A stretch of DNA of 64,000 bases from Stenotrophomonas koreensis (GTDB lineage Bacteria > Pseudomonadota > Gammaproteobacteria > Xanthomonadales > Xanthomonadaceae): positions 124,001 to 188,000 of the forward strand of contig NZ_LDJH01000012.1 in assembly GCF_001431525.1 (NCBI RefSeq). The letters run 5' to 3'. Of this stretch, positions 1 to 8,738 are shown in pieces (position 1 is the stretch's first letter; each line of letters opens with the position of its first letter). A model generated the notes under the pieces. The model ran no database searches and was not told where the DNA came from. It saw only the letters and a list, made by a program, of their open reading frames with translations. The translations under genes were made by a program, and so were the position numbers.

Positions 1-2604
1 CTGTGCATCGCTGCCGACTTCGGTGCGCATGCCGGCAGCGTGCGCCTGAGTGCACCGCTGGCCCTGGACCTGCCGCCGGATGGGCGGCTGCAGCTGTCCA
101 GCCGCGGGCAGGCGGCACAGGCCCAGCTTTCGCTGCACATCATCGATGAGGCCGGGCGCCGGCATGGCGCCCATCATGCCGGGCGTGGCCTGTCTGGCCG
201 TTGGCAAGGCCTGGACTGGTGGTTGTCCGAATTCAGCGATGCCAGCGGCAGTGGCCTGGTGCTGCCGGCCCGAAGCCAGCGGCTGGAGCTGCGTCTGGCC
301 TCGGCCAGCGGGGGGCAGGCGCAATGGTGTATCGACAGCCTTGCCCTGCACGTGCGCCCGGTCGATCAAAGCCCGTTCACCCCGCTGGCCCTTGCCGATA
401 CCGCCACCGCCCTGCAGCAGCGGATGGTCGATGGTCGCGCCGACACCCTGTGGGTCAGTAGCGGGGTCAAACAGCAGACGGTGAGCCTGGACCTGGGTCG
501 TGAGCGCGAGGTCGGCGGGCTGGTGGTGCAGTGGGCTGCCGGCCTGCGCGCGGATAAATACCGGGTCCAGGCCTCCAACGATGGTCGGCGCTGGCAGCAG
601 CTGCGCCAGGTCAATGCCCCGGCCGGCACTACCGACCGGCTGCGTCTGGGACCGCTGACGGCGCGCTATCTGCGGCTGGACCTGGAAGATGGGCCGAACT
701 GGCGCTATGGCATTGTCGACCTGCTGCCGCAGCATGCGACCTTTGGCCGTTCGACGGAGGCCTTCCTGCGCGAAGTGGGCAAGGCATGGCCGGCGGGCGT
801 GCTGCCAGCCAGCATCAGCGATGGACCGGTGCGCTGGACGGTGCTGGGTGCGGAAGCCGCGCCGGCACCGGTGTGGTTCAGTGAGCAGGGCATCATCGAG
901 CCGCGGCCCGGACAATTTACCCTGACCCCGCAACTGCAGATCGATGGCAGCTGGCACGGCGCCGAACAGATGCAGGTGCAGCCGGTGGCGCAGCCTGCTG
1001 GCGCGCAGAGCCGCTGGCAACACACCCAGGCACAGCTGACGATCAGCGCCAGTACCGGCCACGATGCGCAGGCACAGCCGTGGCTACGTGTGCGCTACCG
1101 GCTGGCCAACCCCGATGCCAGCAGTCATCGTTATGCGCTGGCGCTGGCCTTGCGCCCGTTCCAGCTGCATGCGGCCGGCCGTCTGGGGGATCTGCCCGGT
1201 GGTGCCGGCTGGATCGAGCAGGTGGCCGTCAGCGATGCGGCGGTGGCGATCAATGGCGCGCCCGCGCTGCTGGCTGCGCAACGCGCCGATGCCGCCTTTG
1301 CCAGCCATTTCGATGCCGGGCTGGATCTGAACCTGCTGCGTGCGGCGCAGCTGCCGCAGGCCCGCCAGGCCAGTGATGGGCAGGGCTTGGCCTCGGCGGT
1401 GATGCTGTGGCGGCAGGAGCTGGCCGCCGGGCAGAGCAGGGAATGGGAGGTCTGGCTGCCGCTGTCGGACCCGGCCATGACCAGCGCGGTGCCAACGCGT
1501 TTTACCGCGCAAGCCGTGCCTGCTGAAGGCTGGCAGCTGCCGGGTGAGCAGGGCCGCTGGCTGGTCGACAGCTGGCAGGCGGCCGTGGTGCGGATGCGGG
1601 CCGAACGCAACGGCCCCTGGCTGCGTACTGACAGCCGGCGCTCGATCGGGGCGGGAAACCGCGACAGCATGCATATCGCCAGTGCCTTGATGCGCGCCGA
1701 CCAGGCCGACGCCGTGCTGCCCTGGCTGCTGGCGCGGATTGCTACCGGCAGTACCCGACACTGCCCGTTGCTGGCGCATTGGGCCCAGTTGGCGGCCCAG
1801 GCGCAGCTGGCCGGGGCATGGTCGCCTGCGCAGCGCCAGGCCTTGCAGCCCTGGGTGCAGGACAGTCTGGCGCGCTACCAGCCCGGCGGGGCCTGTGCCG
1901 AGCCGGCGGCGTCCCCGGCACCGGATCCGGCCAGCGTGTCGCTGCAGCTGGCCGCTCTGTTGCCCGAGCCTGCGCTGGCGCTCGGCCCTGCACAGGGCAA
2001 TGGGGGTGAGGTGGTGCAGGCGGACGCCGGTGCCGGGCAGGTCGCCGCTGTCGCGCCGGTGACGGGCGTCCTGCCGGCTGGCCCGCTGGCCACGTCCACT
2101 CAGGTTCCCTTGCCGCCCGGCGAACCGGTGTCATTGGCCCAGCGCCAGCAGCTGTGGGAGGCAGCCCTGGCCCTGCACGATGACAGCCTGTTGCCCGGCT
2201 GGCAGCAGTGGCAGCGCGGCCAGAGCCAGGGGTTGCTGGATGCGCGTCAGGCCGCCGAACAGGTGCAGGCCATTGCCGCCACTGTGGTACAGGAGCAGGC
2301 AGATCATCTGCGCCTGCTCCCCGGCTTGCCGGCGTCGGCCTGGCAGCAAGGGCAATTGCAGGTGCCCGGTGTGCTCACCCGGTGGGGCCGTCTGGGCCTG
2401 CAGGGGCGGCGCGAGGGCAGCGACTGGGTGCTGGTGTTTGCGCCGGGGCTGCAGGCGCCACCGGCCGGCCTGGTGCTGGACTGGCCCTTCGCACAGCCGC
2501 CGGCGCCAGCACTGGTCGATGGCTTGCCACAGCCCTGGCAGAGCGGGCGCTTGCATCTGCGCAGCGTGCCGGTGCAGCTGCGGATTGCGCTGCCGGTACC
2601 GTGA
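1..2604 (+). CDS. F5/8 type C (discoidin) domain protein, 5'-truncated
   Basis: The reading frame is open at base 1, so the true start lies upstream; 867 codons are visible. Counting from the internal GTG at base 40, residues about 115-230 form an F5/8 type C (discoidin) domain, recognisable from the pattern LWVSSG...VSLDLG...YRVQASNDGRRW...ARYLRLDL. Such domains usually bind carbohydrate. Residues about 480-600 contain helices and a WLRTDSRRSIGAGNRDSMH segment recalling (alpha/alpha)6 toroid proteins, and the last 100 residues (LLPGLP...G...RREG...LVLDWPF) look like a beta-sandwich found behind glycosidase-like toroids. The signal peptide, if any, is outside the window. I infer a cell-envelope carbohydrate-binding or carbohydrate-active protein; no catalytic residues can be named. 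A strong terminator follows, shared with convergent edd. Confidence 0.6.
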   Translation: MCIAADFGAHAGSVRLSAPLALDLPPDGRLQLSSRGQAAQAQLSLHIIDEAGRRHGAHHAGRGLSGRWQGLDWWLSEFSDASGSGLVLPARSQRLELRLASASGGQAQWCIDSLALHVRPVDQSPFTPLALADTATALQQRMVDGRADTLWVSSGVKQQTVSLDLGREREVGGLVVQWAAGLRADKYRVQASNDGRRWQQLRQVNAPAGTTDRLRLGPLTARYLRLDLEDGPNWRYGIVDLLPQHATFGRSTEAFLREVGKAWPAGVLPASISDGPVRWTVLGAEAAPAPVWFSEQGIIEPRPGQFTLTPQLQIDGSWHGAEQMQVQPVAQPAGAQSRWQHTQAQLTISASTGHDAQAQPWLRVRYRLANPDASSHRYALALALRPFQLHAAGRLGDLPGGAGWIEQVAVSDAAVAINGAPALLAAQRADAAFASHFDAGLDLNLLRAAQLPQARQASDGQGLASAVMLWRQELAAGQSREWEVWLPLSDPAMTSAVPTRFTAQAVPAEGWQLPGEQGRWLVDSWQAAVVRMRAERNGPWLRTDSRRSIGAGNRDSMHIASALMRADQADAVLPWLLARIATGSTRHCPLLAHWAQLAAQAQLAGAWSPAQRQALQPWVQDSLARYQPGGACAEPAASPAPDPASVSLQLAALLPEPALALGPAQGNGGEVVQADAGAGQVAAVAPVTGVLPAGPLATSTQVPLPPGEPVSLAQRQQLWEAALALHDDSLLPGWQQWQRGQSQGLLDARQAAEQVQAIAATVVQEQADHLRLLPGLPASAWQQGQLQVPGVLTRWGRLGLQGRREGSDWVLVFAPGLQAPPAGLVLDWPFAQPPAPALVDGLPQPWQSGRLHLRSVPVQLRIALPVP

Positions 2605-2631
2605 GTCCGCTGCACTGAGCAGCGAAAAAGA

Positions 2632-2657
2632 AAACGCCGGGATGACCCGGCGTTTTT
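2632..2657. terminator. Bidirectional rho-independent terminator
   Basis: Stem AACGCCGGG / CCCGGCGTT with loop ATGA, preceded by an A-rich run and followed by TTTTT. It lies between the convergent F5/8 gene and edd, so it can end transcription from both sides. Confidence 0.85.
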
Positions 2658-2665
2658 CCTGGCCG

Positions 2666-4549
2666 TCAGGCCGGGTTGCCTTGCGGATAGGGGCTGTCCC
2701 ATTCCCAGGCCTGGCCGTTGCCAAGCAGGGGCCCGACCGCGATCGACAGCGCGCCCTGGTCGGCGCGGCCCACCAGTGCGCGGTTGAAGGCAAACAGGTT
2801 GCGGCCCATGCCGTGGCCGACCTCGGCCGTACTGGTGGCCAGTGGCCGGGCGTCCAGTGCGGACGGCTCCAGATGCACCTGCAGCTGGCCGGTAGTGCCG
2901 TCCACGGTGATCAGGTCGCCCTCCTGCAGGCGGGCCAGGACGCCGCCACGGCTTGCCTCCGGGGTGACATGGATGGCCGCCGGGAACTTGCCCGAGGCGC
3001 CAGACAGCCGGCCGTCGGTGACCAGTGCGACCTTGCGGCCCTGGTTCTGCAGCATCCCCAGCAGCGGCGCCAGCGAATGCAGCTCGGGCATGCCATTGGC
3101 CTGCGGGCCCTGGAAGCGCACCACCGCGACAAAGTCATGCGGCAGGGCGCCGGCGGCATGCAGCCGGTTCAGTGCGGCCGGTGTGTCGACCACCACGGCC
3201 GGTGCCGTGATGCTGCGATGCTCCGGCTGCACCGCCGACAGCTTGATCAGCCCCTGGCCCAGGTTGCCTTTGAGCAGGCGCAGGCCGCCCTGGGGCTCGA
3301 ACGGGTCGGCGACCGGGCGCAGCACACTGGTGTCGGCGCTGGTGGTGGCGCCTGCCACCCAGTGCAGGCGCTCGCCGTCCAGGCGCGGCTCCTGGCAGTA
3401 ATCGCCGATGCCACCCGGGGCGATGGTGCGGATGTCGCCATGCATCAGGCCGGCCTTGAGCAGTTCGGCAAACACCAGCGCGGTACCGCCCGCGGCGGCA
3501 AAATGGTTCACGTCGGCCTGGCCGTTGGGGTAGACATGGCTCAGGGTCGGCACCACCGATGAAATCGCGTCCATGTCTTCCCAGTCCAGCACGATGCCGG
3601 CGGCACGGGCCACGGCAATCCAGTGGATGGTGTGGTTGGTCGAGCCACCGGTGGCCATCAGCGCCACGATGGCGTTGACGATGGCCTGTTCGTTGACCAG
3701 TTCGCCGATCGGGCGGTAATCATCGCCGGCGGCTGTCAGTTGCAGCGCCCGCTGCGCGCTGGCAGCCGTCAGGGCGTCGCGCAACTCGGTGCCCGGTGGG
3801 ACGAAGCTGGTGCCGGGCAACTGCAGGCCCATGGCTTCCAGCAGCACCTGGTTGGAGTTGGCCGTGCCGTAGAAAGTGCAGGTGCCAGGCGCGTGGTAGC
3901 TGGCGGCCTCGGCGGCGAGCAGTTCCTCCCGGCTGGCCAGCCCGGCCGCGTAGCGTTCGCGCACGGCCGCCTTTTCCTTGTTCGGGATCCCGCTGGGCAT
4001 CGGCCCGGCCGGAATGAACACCGCCGGCAGATGGCCAAAGGCCAGCGCGCCGATCAACAGGCCCGGCACGATCTTGTCGCATACGCCCAGATACACCGCG
4101 GCATCGAACATGTCATGGCTCAGCGCCACGGCGGTGGCCTGGGCAATCACATCGCGCGAAAACAGGGACAGTTCCATGCCGGGCCGGCCCTGTGTCACCC
4201 CGTCGCACATCGCCGGCACCCCGCCGGCCACCTGCGCGGTGGCGCCCATCGCGCGTGCCGCGGCACGGATGATCGCCGGGTAATGCTCGAACGGCTGGTG
4301 TGCCGAGAGCATGTCGTTGTAGGCGCTGACAATGCCCAGGTTGGGGGCATTGACCGCTTTCAGGGTGGCCTTGTCCTGCGTGCCGCAGGCGGCAAAACCG
4401 TGGGCCAGGTTGCCGCAGCTCAACCTGGCCCGTGCGGGCGTCACCGTGCTGGCGGCCCGGATCTGGGCCAGATAGGCCGCGCGGCTGGGGGCGCTGCGCT
4501 GGATGATGCGCGCGGTAACCGCTGCGATGGTGGGGTGTAGCAGGTTCAT
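2666..4549 (-). CDS. edd: Phosphogluconate dehydratase (Entner-Doudoroff)
   Basis: Converts 6-phosphogluconate to 2-keto-3-deoxy-6-phosphogluconate in the cytoplasm. The 627-aa protein is full length for the IlvD/Edd family (E. coli Edd is about 603 aa). Cluster-binding cysteines are visible at about residue 115 (VPAMCDGVTQG) and 157 (YLGVCDKIVPG), and the IPAGPMPSGIPN motif is intact. It is the last gene of the zwf-pgl-edd series on the minus strand, 67 bases after pgl, and ends at a bidirectional terminator. The usual partner eda (KDPG aldolase) does not follow; the F5/8 protein gene is convergent instead, so eda must be elsewhere. Confidence 0.96.
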   Translation of the reverse strand: MNLLHPTIAAVTARIIQRSAPSRAAYLAQIRAASTVTPARARLSCGNLAHGFAACGTQDKATLKAVNAPNLGIVSAYNDMLSAHQPFEHYPAIIRAAARAMGATAQVAGGVPAMCDGVTQGRPGMELSLFSRDVIAQATAVALSHDMFDAAVYLGVCDKIVPGLLIGALAFGHLPAVFIPAGPMPSGIPNKEKAAVRERYAAGLASREELLAAEAASYHAPGTCTFYGTANSNQVLLEAMGLQLPGTSFVPPGTELRDALTAASAQRALQLTAAGDDYRPIGELVNEQAIVNAIVALMATGGSTNHTIHWIAVARAAGIVLDWEDMDAISSVVPTLSHVYPNGQADVNHFAAAGGTALVFAELLKAGLMHGDIRTIAPGGIGDYCQEPRLDGERLHWVAGATTSADTSVLRPVADPFEPQGGLRLLKGNLGQGLIKLSAVQPEHRSITAPAVVVDTPAALNRLHAAGALPHDFVAVVRFQGPQANGMPELHSLAPLLGMLQNQGRKVALVTDGRLSGASGKFPAAIHVTPEASRGGVLARLQEGDLITVDGTTGQLQVHLEPSALDARPLATSTAEVGHGMGRNLFAFNRALVGRADQGALSIAVGPLLGNGQAWEWDSPYPQGNPA

Positions 4550-4616
4550 GTCGGATCTCCAGTGGCGCCCGGCCGGCTGGCCGGTGGGCGCAGCAGGGCG
4601 GGTGCGGATGGCAGCT

Positions 4617-5312
4617 TTACGGGCACCAGAACACCTGCAGTGGCCCGGTGCTGCTGCCCAGGGCGTACAGGATGGGGTAATGACGGGGATTGCCGCTTTT
4701 CAGCGCGGTGGTGAGGGTGTCGAGCTTGTCGTTGCCACGCAGCAGCAGGAAGCGTTGCCGGCAGTGGCCGAGCCCGGCCGGGGTCAGGCTCAGGCGCTGT
4801 GCGAATGGCTGGGCGGCCGGGCAGTCGCCGGCATCGATGCTGGCATACGGCGCGGTGCTGTCCAGGGCCTGCGCCAGGTCCCGCGCGCCGGGAAACAGCG
4901 AGGCGGTGTGGCCATCATTGCCCATGCCCAGTACCGCCACCGTCGGCAGCGGCTGTTGCCGCCAGTGCGCATTGGCGGCCTGCACGCTGGACGCGGGGCT
5001 GCTGCCCGGCTGCGCCAGCGCTTGCAGGCGGGCCTGCGGCTGCAGGGCCAGCAGATGCTGTTCGACCAGCCGGTCATTGCGGTTGGCATCGCCAGCGGCA
5101 AGCCAGCGCTCATCCACCAGCCCCAGCTCCAGCTGGCTCCAGTCCAGTGCGGCCTGCGCCAGTTGCCGGTAGACCGGTGCCGGCGTGCTGCCGCCGGAAA
5201 GCAACAGGCGCTGTCGCTGCGGGCCTTGCAGGGCCCGGGCGATGGCCGTGGCGGCGGTCGTGGCCCAGCCTGTGCTGTCGGCATGGCGGTGCAGCAGCAG
5301 ACTGTGGTTCAT
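4617..5312 (-). CDS. pgl: 6-phosphogluconolactonase
   Basis: Hydrolyses 6-phosphoglucono-lactone to 6-phosphogluconate. The start MNHSLLLHRHAD at 5312 is preferred over a 20-residue longer frame because its ATG overlaps the zwf stop by four bases (ATGA), the normal coupling for this pair. The 231-aa product has the SugarP isomerase-like motifs LLLSGGSTPAPVY, LGLVDERW and VLGMGNDGHTASLFPG, the last carrying the catalytic histidine region. Length fits the DevB-type lactonases. Confidence 0.94.
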   Translation of the reverse strand: MNHSLLLHRHADSTGWATTAATAIARALQGPQRQRLLLSGGSTPAPVYRQLAQAALDWSQLELGLVDERWLAAGDANRNDRLVEQHLLALQPQARLQALAQPGSSPASSVQAANAHWRQQPLPTVAVLGMGNDGHTASLFPGARDLAQALDSTAPYASIDAGDCPAAQPFAQRLSLTPAGLGHCRQRFLLLRGNDKLDTLTTALKSGNPRHYPILYALGSSTGPLQVFWCP

Positions 5313-6760
5313 GGCAGGGTGGGCTCCAGCAGGTTGGCCGGAAGGAACTGGGCCGCCCGCTGCGGCCCCCATTGCCCGGCGGGGTAGCTGCCCATGGCCA
5401 GGCCGGCCTGCTGCCAGGCGGCCAGCACGCTGTCGGTCCAGGCCCAGGCGGCGCGGACTTCATCGGCACGTACGAACAGGGCGCTGTTGCCGCTGAGGGC
5501 ATCCAGGAACAGGCGCTCGTAGGCGATGCGCCGCTGCTGGCCGGTCGGCACCGACAGCTCCAGCGCCAGCGGCTGCAGTTCCAGGGCGCCCCATTCCGGG
5601 CCGGCCAGCGAGCTGAGCAGGCCCAGCTGGATGTTTTCATTGGGCTGCAGCTGCAGGGTGATCCGGTTGGGCTGGGCCTGGCCGCGGCTGGGCTTGTCAA
5701 ACAGCCAGTGGCTGACCGGCTTCAGGGTGATCACCACCTGGGTGCTGCGGCAGGGCAGGCGCTTGCCGGTGACCAGATGGAACGGCACCCCGGCCCAGCG
5801 CCAATTGTCGATATGCGCGGTGACCGCGGCAAAGGTTTCCGGATCGGTGCCGGCCGGCGGCACATAACCGGGCACGTCCTGGCCATCGATCCGGCCGGCG
5901 CCGTAGCGGGCCCGCAGGGTCAGTGGCGCGGCGGTCTTCGGATCCAGCGGGCGCAGGCTGCGCAGCACCTTGACCTTTTCATCGCGGATGCGGTCGGCCT
6001 GCAGTGATACCGGCGGCTCCATCGCCACCAGTGCCAGCAGCTGCAGGATATGGCTCTGGACCATGTCGCGCAGGGCACCGGCCTGGGCGTAGTAGGCGCT
6101 GCGGCCATCCACGCCGCCGCTTTCGGCCACCAGGATGTGCACCGATTCAATGTGGTTGCGGTTCCACACCGCCTCCAGCAGGGTGTTGCCAAAGCGCAGG
6201 GCCATCAGGTTCTGTACTGCCGCCTTGCCCAGGTAATGGTCAACCCGGTAGGTGCGTTCCTCCTCGATCAGCCCGGCAATCTGCTCCAGCAGGGCATCGG
6301 CACTGGCGCCGTCACTGCCAATGGGCTTTTCCAGCATCAGCCTGGACGGTGCTGCCAGTGCACCGGCCTGTGCCAGGCCCTGGGCAGTGCTCGGGTACAG
6401 CGCCGGTGGAATGGACAGGTAGCTCAGGCAGGTGCCGCCGCCGACATCGGCGACAGCGGCAGTCACGGCCGCACTGTCGGACAGGTCGACGCTGCGGTAC
6501 TGGACCCGTGCCAGCAGGCCCTCGATGGCCGCAGCAACCTGGGCATCGGGCGCTGCCTCAAGCAGCCGCTGCCGCAGCAGGTCGGCAAAGCCGGCGTCGT
6601 CGTGCGCGCTCAGGGCCAGGCCGCGAATGCGCAGCCCGGCCGGCAGCAGCCCGTCGGCATGCAGGCGCAGCAGTGACGGGAACAGATAGCGCTGGGCCAG
6701 ATCACCGGTGGCGCCGAACAGCAACAGGGTGGTCGTGGGGCAGGCGTGCGGATCGATCAT
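5309..6760 (-). CDS. zwf: Glucose-6-phosphate 1-dehydrogenase
   Basis: Oxidises glucose 6-phosphate to the lactone with NAD(P)+. The N-terminal dinucleotide motif LLFGATGDLAQRY and the substrate-binding RVDHYLGKAAVQN motif with the catalytic histidine are present, as is the ANHWR-like C-terminal region with EWGAL and QRRIAYERLFLDAL. I start at MIDPHACPTTT (6760) because the family has only about 10-15 residues before GATGDLA; an ATG at 6796 would add 12 residues, and neither start has a good ribosome binding site. It is followed by pgl with a four-base overlap. It starts 81 bases after the ygfZ stop, so co-transcription with ygfZ is possible. Confidence 0.95.
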   Translation of the reverse strand: MIDPHACPTTTLLLFGATGDLAQRYLFPSLLRLHADGLLPAGLRIRGLALSAHDDAGFADLLRQRLLEAAPDAQVAAAIEGLLARVQYRSVDLSDSAAVTAAVADVGGGTCLSYLSIPPALYPSTAQGLAQAGALAAPSRLMLEKPIGSDGASADALLEQIAGLIEEERTYRVDHYLGKAAVQNLMALRFGNTLLEAVWNRNHIESVHILVAESGGVDGRSAYYAQAGALRDMVQSHILQLLALVAMEPPVSLQADRIRDEKVKVLRSLRPLDPKTAAPLTLRARYGAGRIDGQDVPGYVPPAGTDPETFAAVTAHIDNWRWAGVPFHLVTGKRLPCRSTQVVITLKPVSHWLFDKPSRGQAQPNRITLQLQPNENIQLGLLSSLAGPEWGALELQPLALELSVPTGQQRRIAYERLFLDALSGNSALFVRADEVRAAWAWTDSVLAAWQQAGLAMGSYPAGQWGPQRAAQFLPANLLEPTLP

Positions 6761-6841
6761 GCGCAGGGAGGAGTCCGGGTGGATATGCCGGACCATCCTA
6801 GCGCCACCGGGTCACGGCTGGCGCTTCCTGCCTGGGCCGGT

Positions 6842-7681
6842 TCAGCGTTGCAGGCCATCGAGCAGCGGCAATTGGCTGACCGCCTGTCCATCCACGCTCA
6901 GTGGCAGATCTTCGCGCTCCAGCGGCAGCACCGCCAGGGCATACGGTGCCGCCACGCAGGCGATCTGGCCGATGCTGGCCTCGGCCGCAAGCACCGCGCT
7001 GCCGGCAGCAACGCCTTCGTCAATTCCGTGCAGCAGTACGGTGGCGCGCTTGGCCTTGCCCAGGAAATGGGTGCGCGCGACGATCTCCTGGCCGGGGTAG
7101 CAGCCCTTGCGTACCGAATAGCCGTTGAGCCGGTCCAGCCCAAGCTGCTGCGCGGTCCAGCTTTCGCGCTGATCGGCCGCCAGCCGCGGCAGGCCCTGGC
7201 GCAAATCCGCCTGGCGCCATGGTGCACTGCCATCGCCGGCTGCCGGATCACGGCTGATGCGCAGAACGCGCGGCAGCCCGGCGCTGCCCCAATCCAGTTC
7301 GATGCTGCCATCGGCAGCGATTGCGGCGGTGTTGCCGCTGGCCAGCGACGCGGAGGCGAAGCTGCCGCTGGCCTGGCGGTCATCGACCCGGAGGGTGACC
7401 TTGCGGCGGAAGACAAAGCGTTGCAGCGCCTGGCCGAACTCGGCAGCGCCCCCGTCCGGGAGGATCGCCAGCAGGTCGCCTTCGCCGATCCGCAGCAGTG
7501 CCAGCACCGCCAGTACCCGTCCCTTGGCATTGAGCCAGCAGCTCCACTGCCATTGCCCGGGCGCCAGCAGGGTCACGTCATTGGCCAGTTGTGATTGGGC
7601 GAAGACTTCGGCATCGGGCCCTTGCAGGCGCAATAAACCGATCTCGGGCAGGGAAAAACGGGGGGGCAGGTTGTCAGTCAC
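6842..7681 (-). CDS. ygfZ: YgfZ/GcvT-like folate-binding protein
   Basis: Homologues (YgfZ, CAF17/IBA57) use folate to support iron-sulfur cluster repair or assembly and maturation of MiaB. The diagnostic K-G-C-Y-x-G-Q-E motif appears as RKGCYPGQEIVART in the C-terminal third. The open frame runs on to 8161, but residues upstream of LTVTDNLPPRF are not protein-like and overlap sdhC. A GTG at 7681 gives a 279-aa protein of normal family length. That start codon lies inside the spacer of the divergent sdh promoter, so the two transcription units share control DNA. Position beside sdh fits, because SdhB needs Fe-S clusters, but the functional link is inference. Confidence 0.88.
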   Translation of the reverse strand: MTDNLPPRFSLPEIGLLRLQGPDAEVFAQSQLANDVTLLAPGQWQWSCWLNAKGRVLAVLALLRIGEGDLLAILPDGGAAEFGQALQRFVFRRKVTLRVDDRQASGSFASASLASGNTAAIAADGSIELDWGSAGLPRVLRISRDPAAGDGSAPWRQADLRQGLPRLAADQRESWTAQQLGLDRLNGYSVRKGCYPGQEIVARTHFLGKAKRATVLLHGIDEGVAAGSAVLAAEASIGQIACVAAPYALAVLPLEREDLPLSVDGQAVSQLPLLDGLQR

Positions 7682-7699
7682 GGTCAGCGGGTCTAAAAT
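7671..7699 (+). promoter_or_regulatory. sigma-70 promoter of the sdh operon
   Basis: TTGTCA (7671-7676, 5/6 to consensus), exactly 17 bases of spacer, then TAAAAT (7694-7699, 5/6). Predicted start of transcription is near 7706, about 15 bases before the DUF1674 ATG. The element overlaps the first codon of divergent ygfZ. Confidence 0.7.
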
Positions 7700-7720
7700 C
7701 AATACGTTGCGAGACCAAAA

Positions 7721-7894
7721 ATGATAGGCCAAACAACCCCCACTCCTGAAACCATCCCGGAAACTGCGGTCAACGACCAGCAGGAAACTGCTGTGCCGGA
7801 AACCGTCAAGGTGCCCGAGGTGGGTGGCCGCGGCGGACTGGATCCGGTGCGCTACGGGGATTGGGAGAAAAACGGACGCTGCATCGACTTCTGA
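7721..7894 (+). CDS. SDHAF4-like (DUF1674) succinate dehydrogenase assembly protein
   Basis: A 57-residue protein. Its acidic, low-complexity N-terminal half (TPETIPETAV) is followed by the hallmark C-terminal block of the DUF1674/SDHAF4 (Sdh8) family: GGRGGLDPVRYGDWEKNGRC ending in IDF. In eukaryotes SDHAF4 binds flavinylated SdhA and protects it until the complex is built; the bacterial role is less well known. It sits directly behind the sdh promoter, 64 bases before sdhC, so it is the first gene of the operon. No clear Shine-Dalgarno sequence precedes the ATG, and the leader would be short. Confidence 0.85.
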   Translation: MIGQTTPTPETIPETAVNDQQETAVPETVKVPEVGGRGGLDPVRYGDWEKNGRCIDF

Positions 7895-7958
7895 AGCCGT
7901 TGCAGCGAATAGCCAATGCGGCATTCCGCCGCCCAGCCGAGACAATGAGCCCAGCGAA

Positions 7959-8345
7959 ATGGCGAATCGATCACGCCCCCTCTCTCCGCATCTGCAGGTG
8001 TATCGCTGGCAGATCCAGATGGCCACCTCGATCCTGCATCGAGCCACCGGCATCATCCTATCTGTCGGCGCTCTCATCATTGCCGGTGGATTACTCGCCC
8101 TGATGATGGGGCCAGAATCCTGGGCCTGCTTCACTGACCACGCCGGGGCGTGGTACGGCAAGGCCTTCCTGTTTGTCTGGACCTGGGTGTTTGCCTATCA
8201 CCTGAGCAATGGCGTGCGCCACATCGTGCAGGACTTTGCCGTGGGTTACGCCAAGGCGACCTTCATCCGCAGCTCCTGGCTGTCGGTGATTGCCTCGCTG
8301 GTCATTACCGCCCTGGTCTGGGCGGCTGTTGTCGTGGGGGGCTGA
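7959..8345 (+). CDS. sdhC: Succinate dehydrogenase cytochrome b556 subunit
   Basis: Membrane anchor that with SdhD binds haem b and ubiquinone. The 128-aa product starts at MANRSRPLSPHLQVYRW, the conserved SdhC N-terminus; a longer frame from 7824 overlaps the DUF1674 gene and is rejected. The motifs RPLSPHLxxY and SILHRATG and the haem-ligand region AYHLSNGVRHIVQD are present, with three hydrophobic helices. The stop is followed after three bases by sdhD. Confidence 0.95.
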   Translation: MANRSRPLSPHLQVYRWQIQMATSILHRATGIILSVGALIIAGGLLALMMGPESWACFTDHAGAWYGKAFLFVWTWVFAYHLSNGVRHIVQDFAVGYAKATFIRSSWLSVIASLVITALVWAAVVVGG

Positions 8346-8348
8346 GTG

Positions 8349-8732
8349 ATGAACAAGTTCCGTACTCCGTTGAAGAATGTGCGTGGCCTGGGCAGCGCCA
8401 AGTCCGGCACCGAGCACTTCATCCACCAGCGACTGACCGCCACCGCGCTGGTCTTTTTGGGAATCTGGTTCCTGTGCCTGGTCGTCAGCCTGGTCGGCGC
8501 CGACTACGTCACCGCGGTGGAGACCATCTCCAGGCCGTGGAACGCCGTGCTGCTGGTCGGCCTGCTGGTGGCCATGTTCTGGCACGCCCAGCTCGGCCTG
8601 CAGGTCGTGCTGGAGGACTACATCCACAACTCACTGCTGGCGTTGGCCCTTCAGGTCAGCGTGAAGTTCGTCGCCGTGCTCGGCGCGATCATCAGCATCT
8701 TCGCAGTGGCCCGCATCGTGCTTGGGAATTGA
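8349..8732 (+). CDS. sdhD: Succinate dehydrogenase hydrophobic membrane anchor subunit
   Basis: A 127-aa membrane protein with three predicted helices. The segment HFIHQRLTATAL in helix one and FWHAQLGLQVVLEDYIH in helix two match the SdhD quinone and haem-binding regions. A GTG directly upstream (8346) is an alternative start that adds one residue. It sits between sdhC and sdhA with gaps of three and six bases. Confidence 0.93.
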   Translation: MNKFRTPLKNVRGLGSAKSGTEHFIHQRLTATALVFLGIWFLCLVVSLVGADYVTAVETISRPWNAVLLVGLLVAMFWHAQLGLQVVLEDYIHNSLLALALQVSVKFVAVLGAIISIFAVARIVLGN

Positions 8733-8738
8733 TACGCC

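Noticed and set aside
7824..7958. N-terminal extension of sdhC
   Set aside because: It overlaps the DUF1674 gene in another frame and adds 45 non-conserved residues before the family start at 7959.
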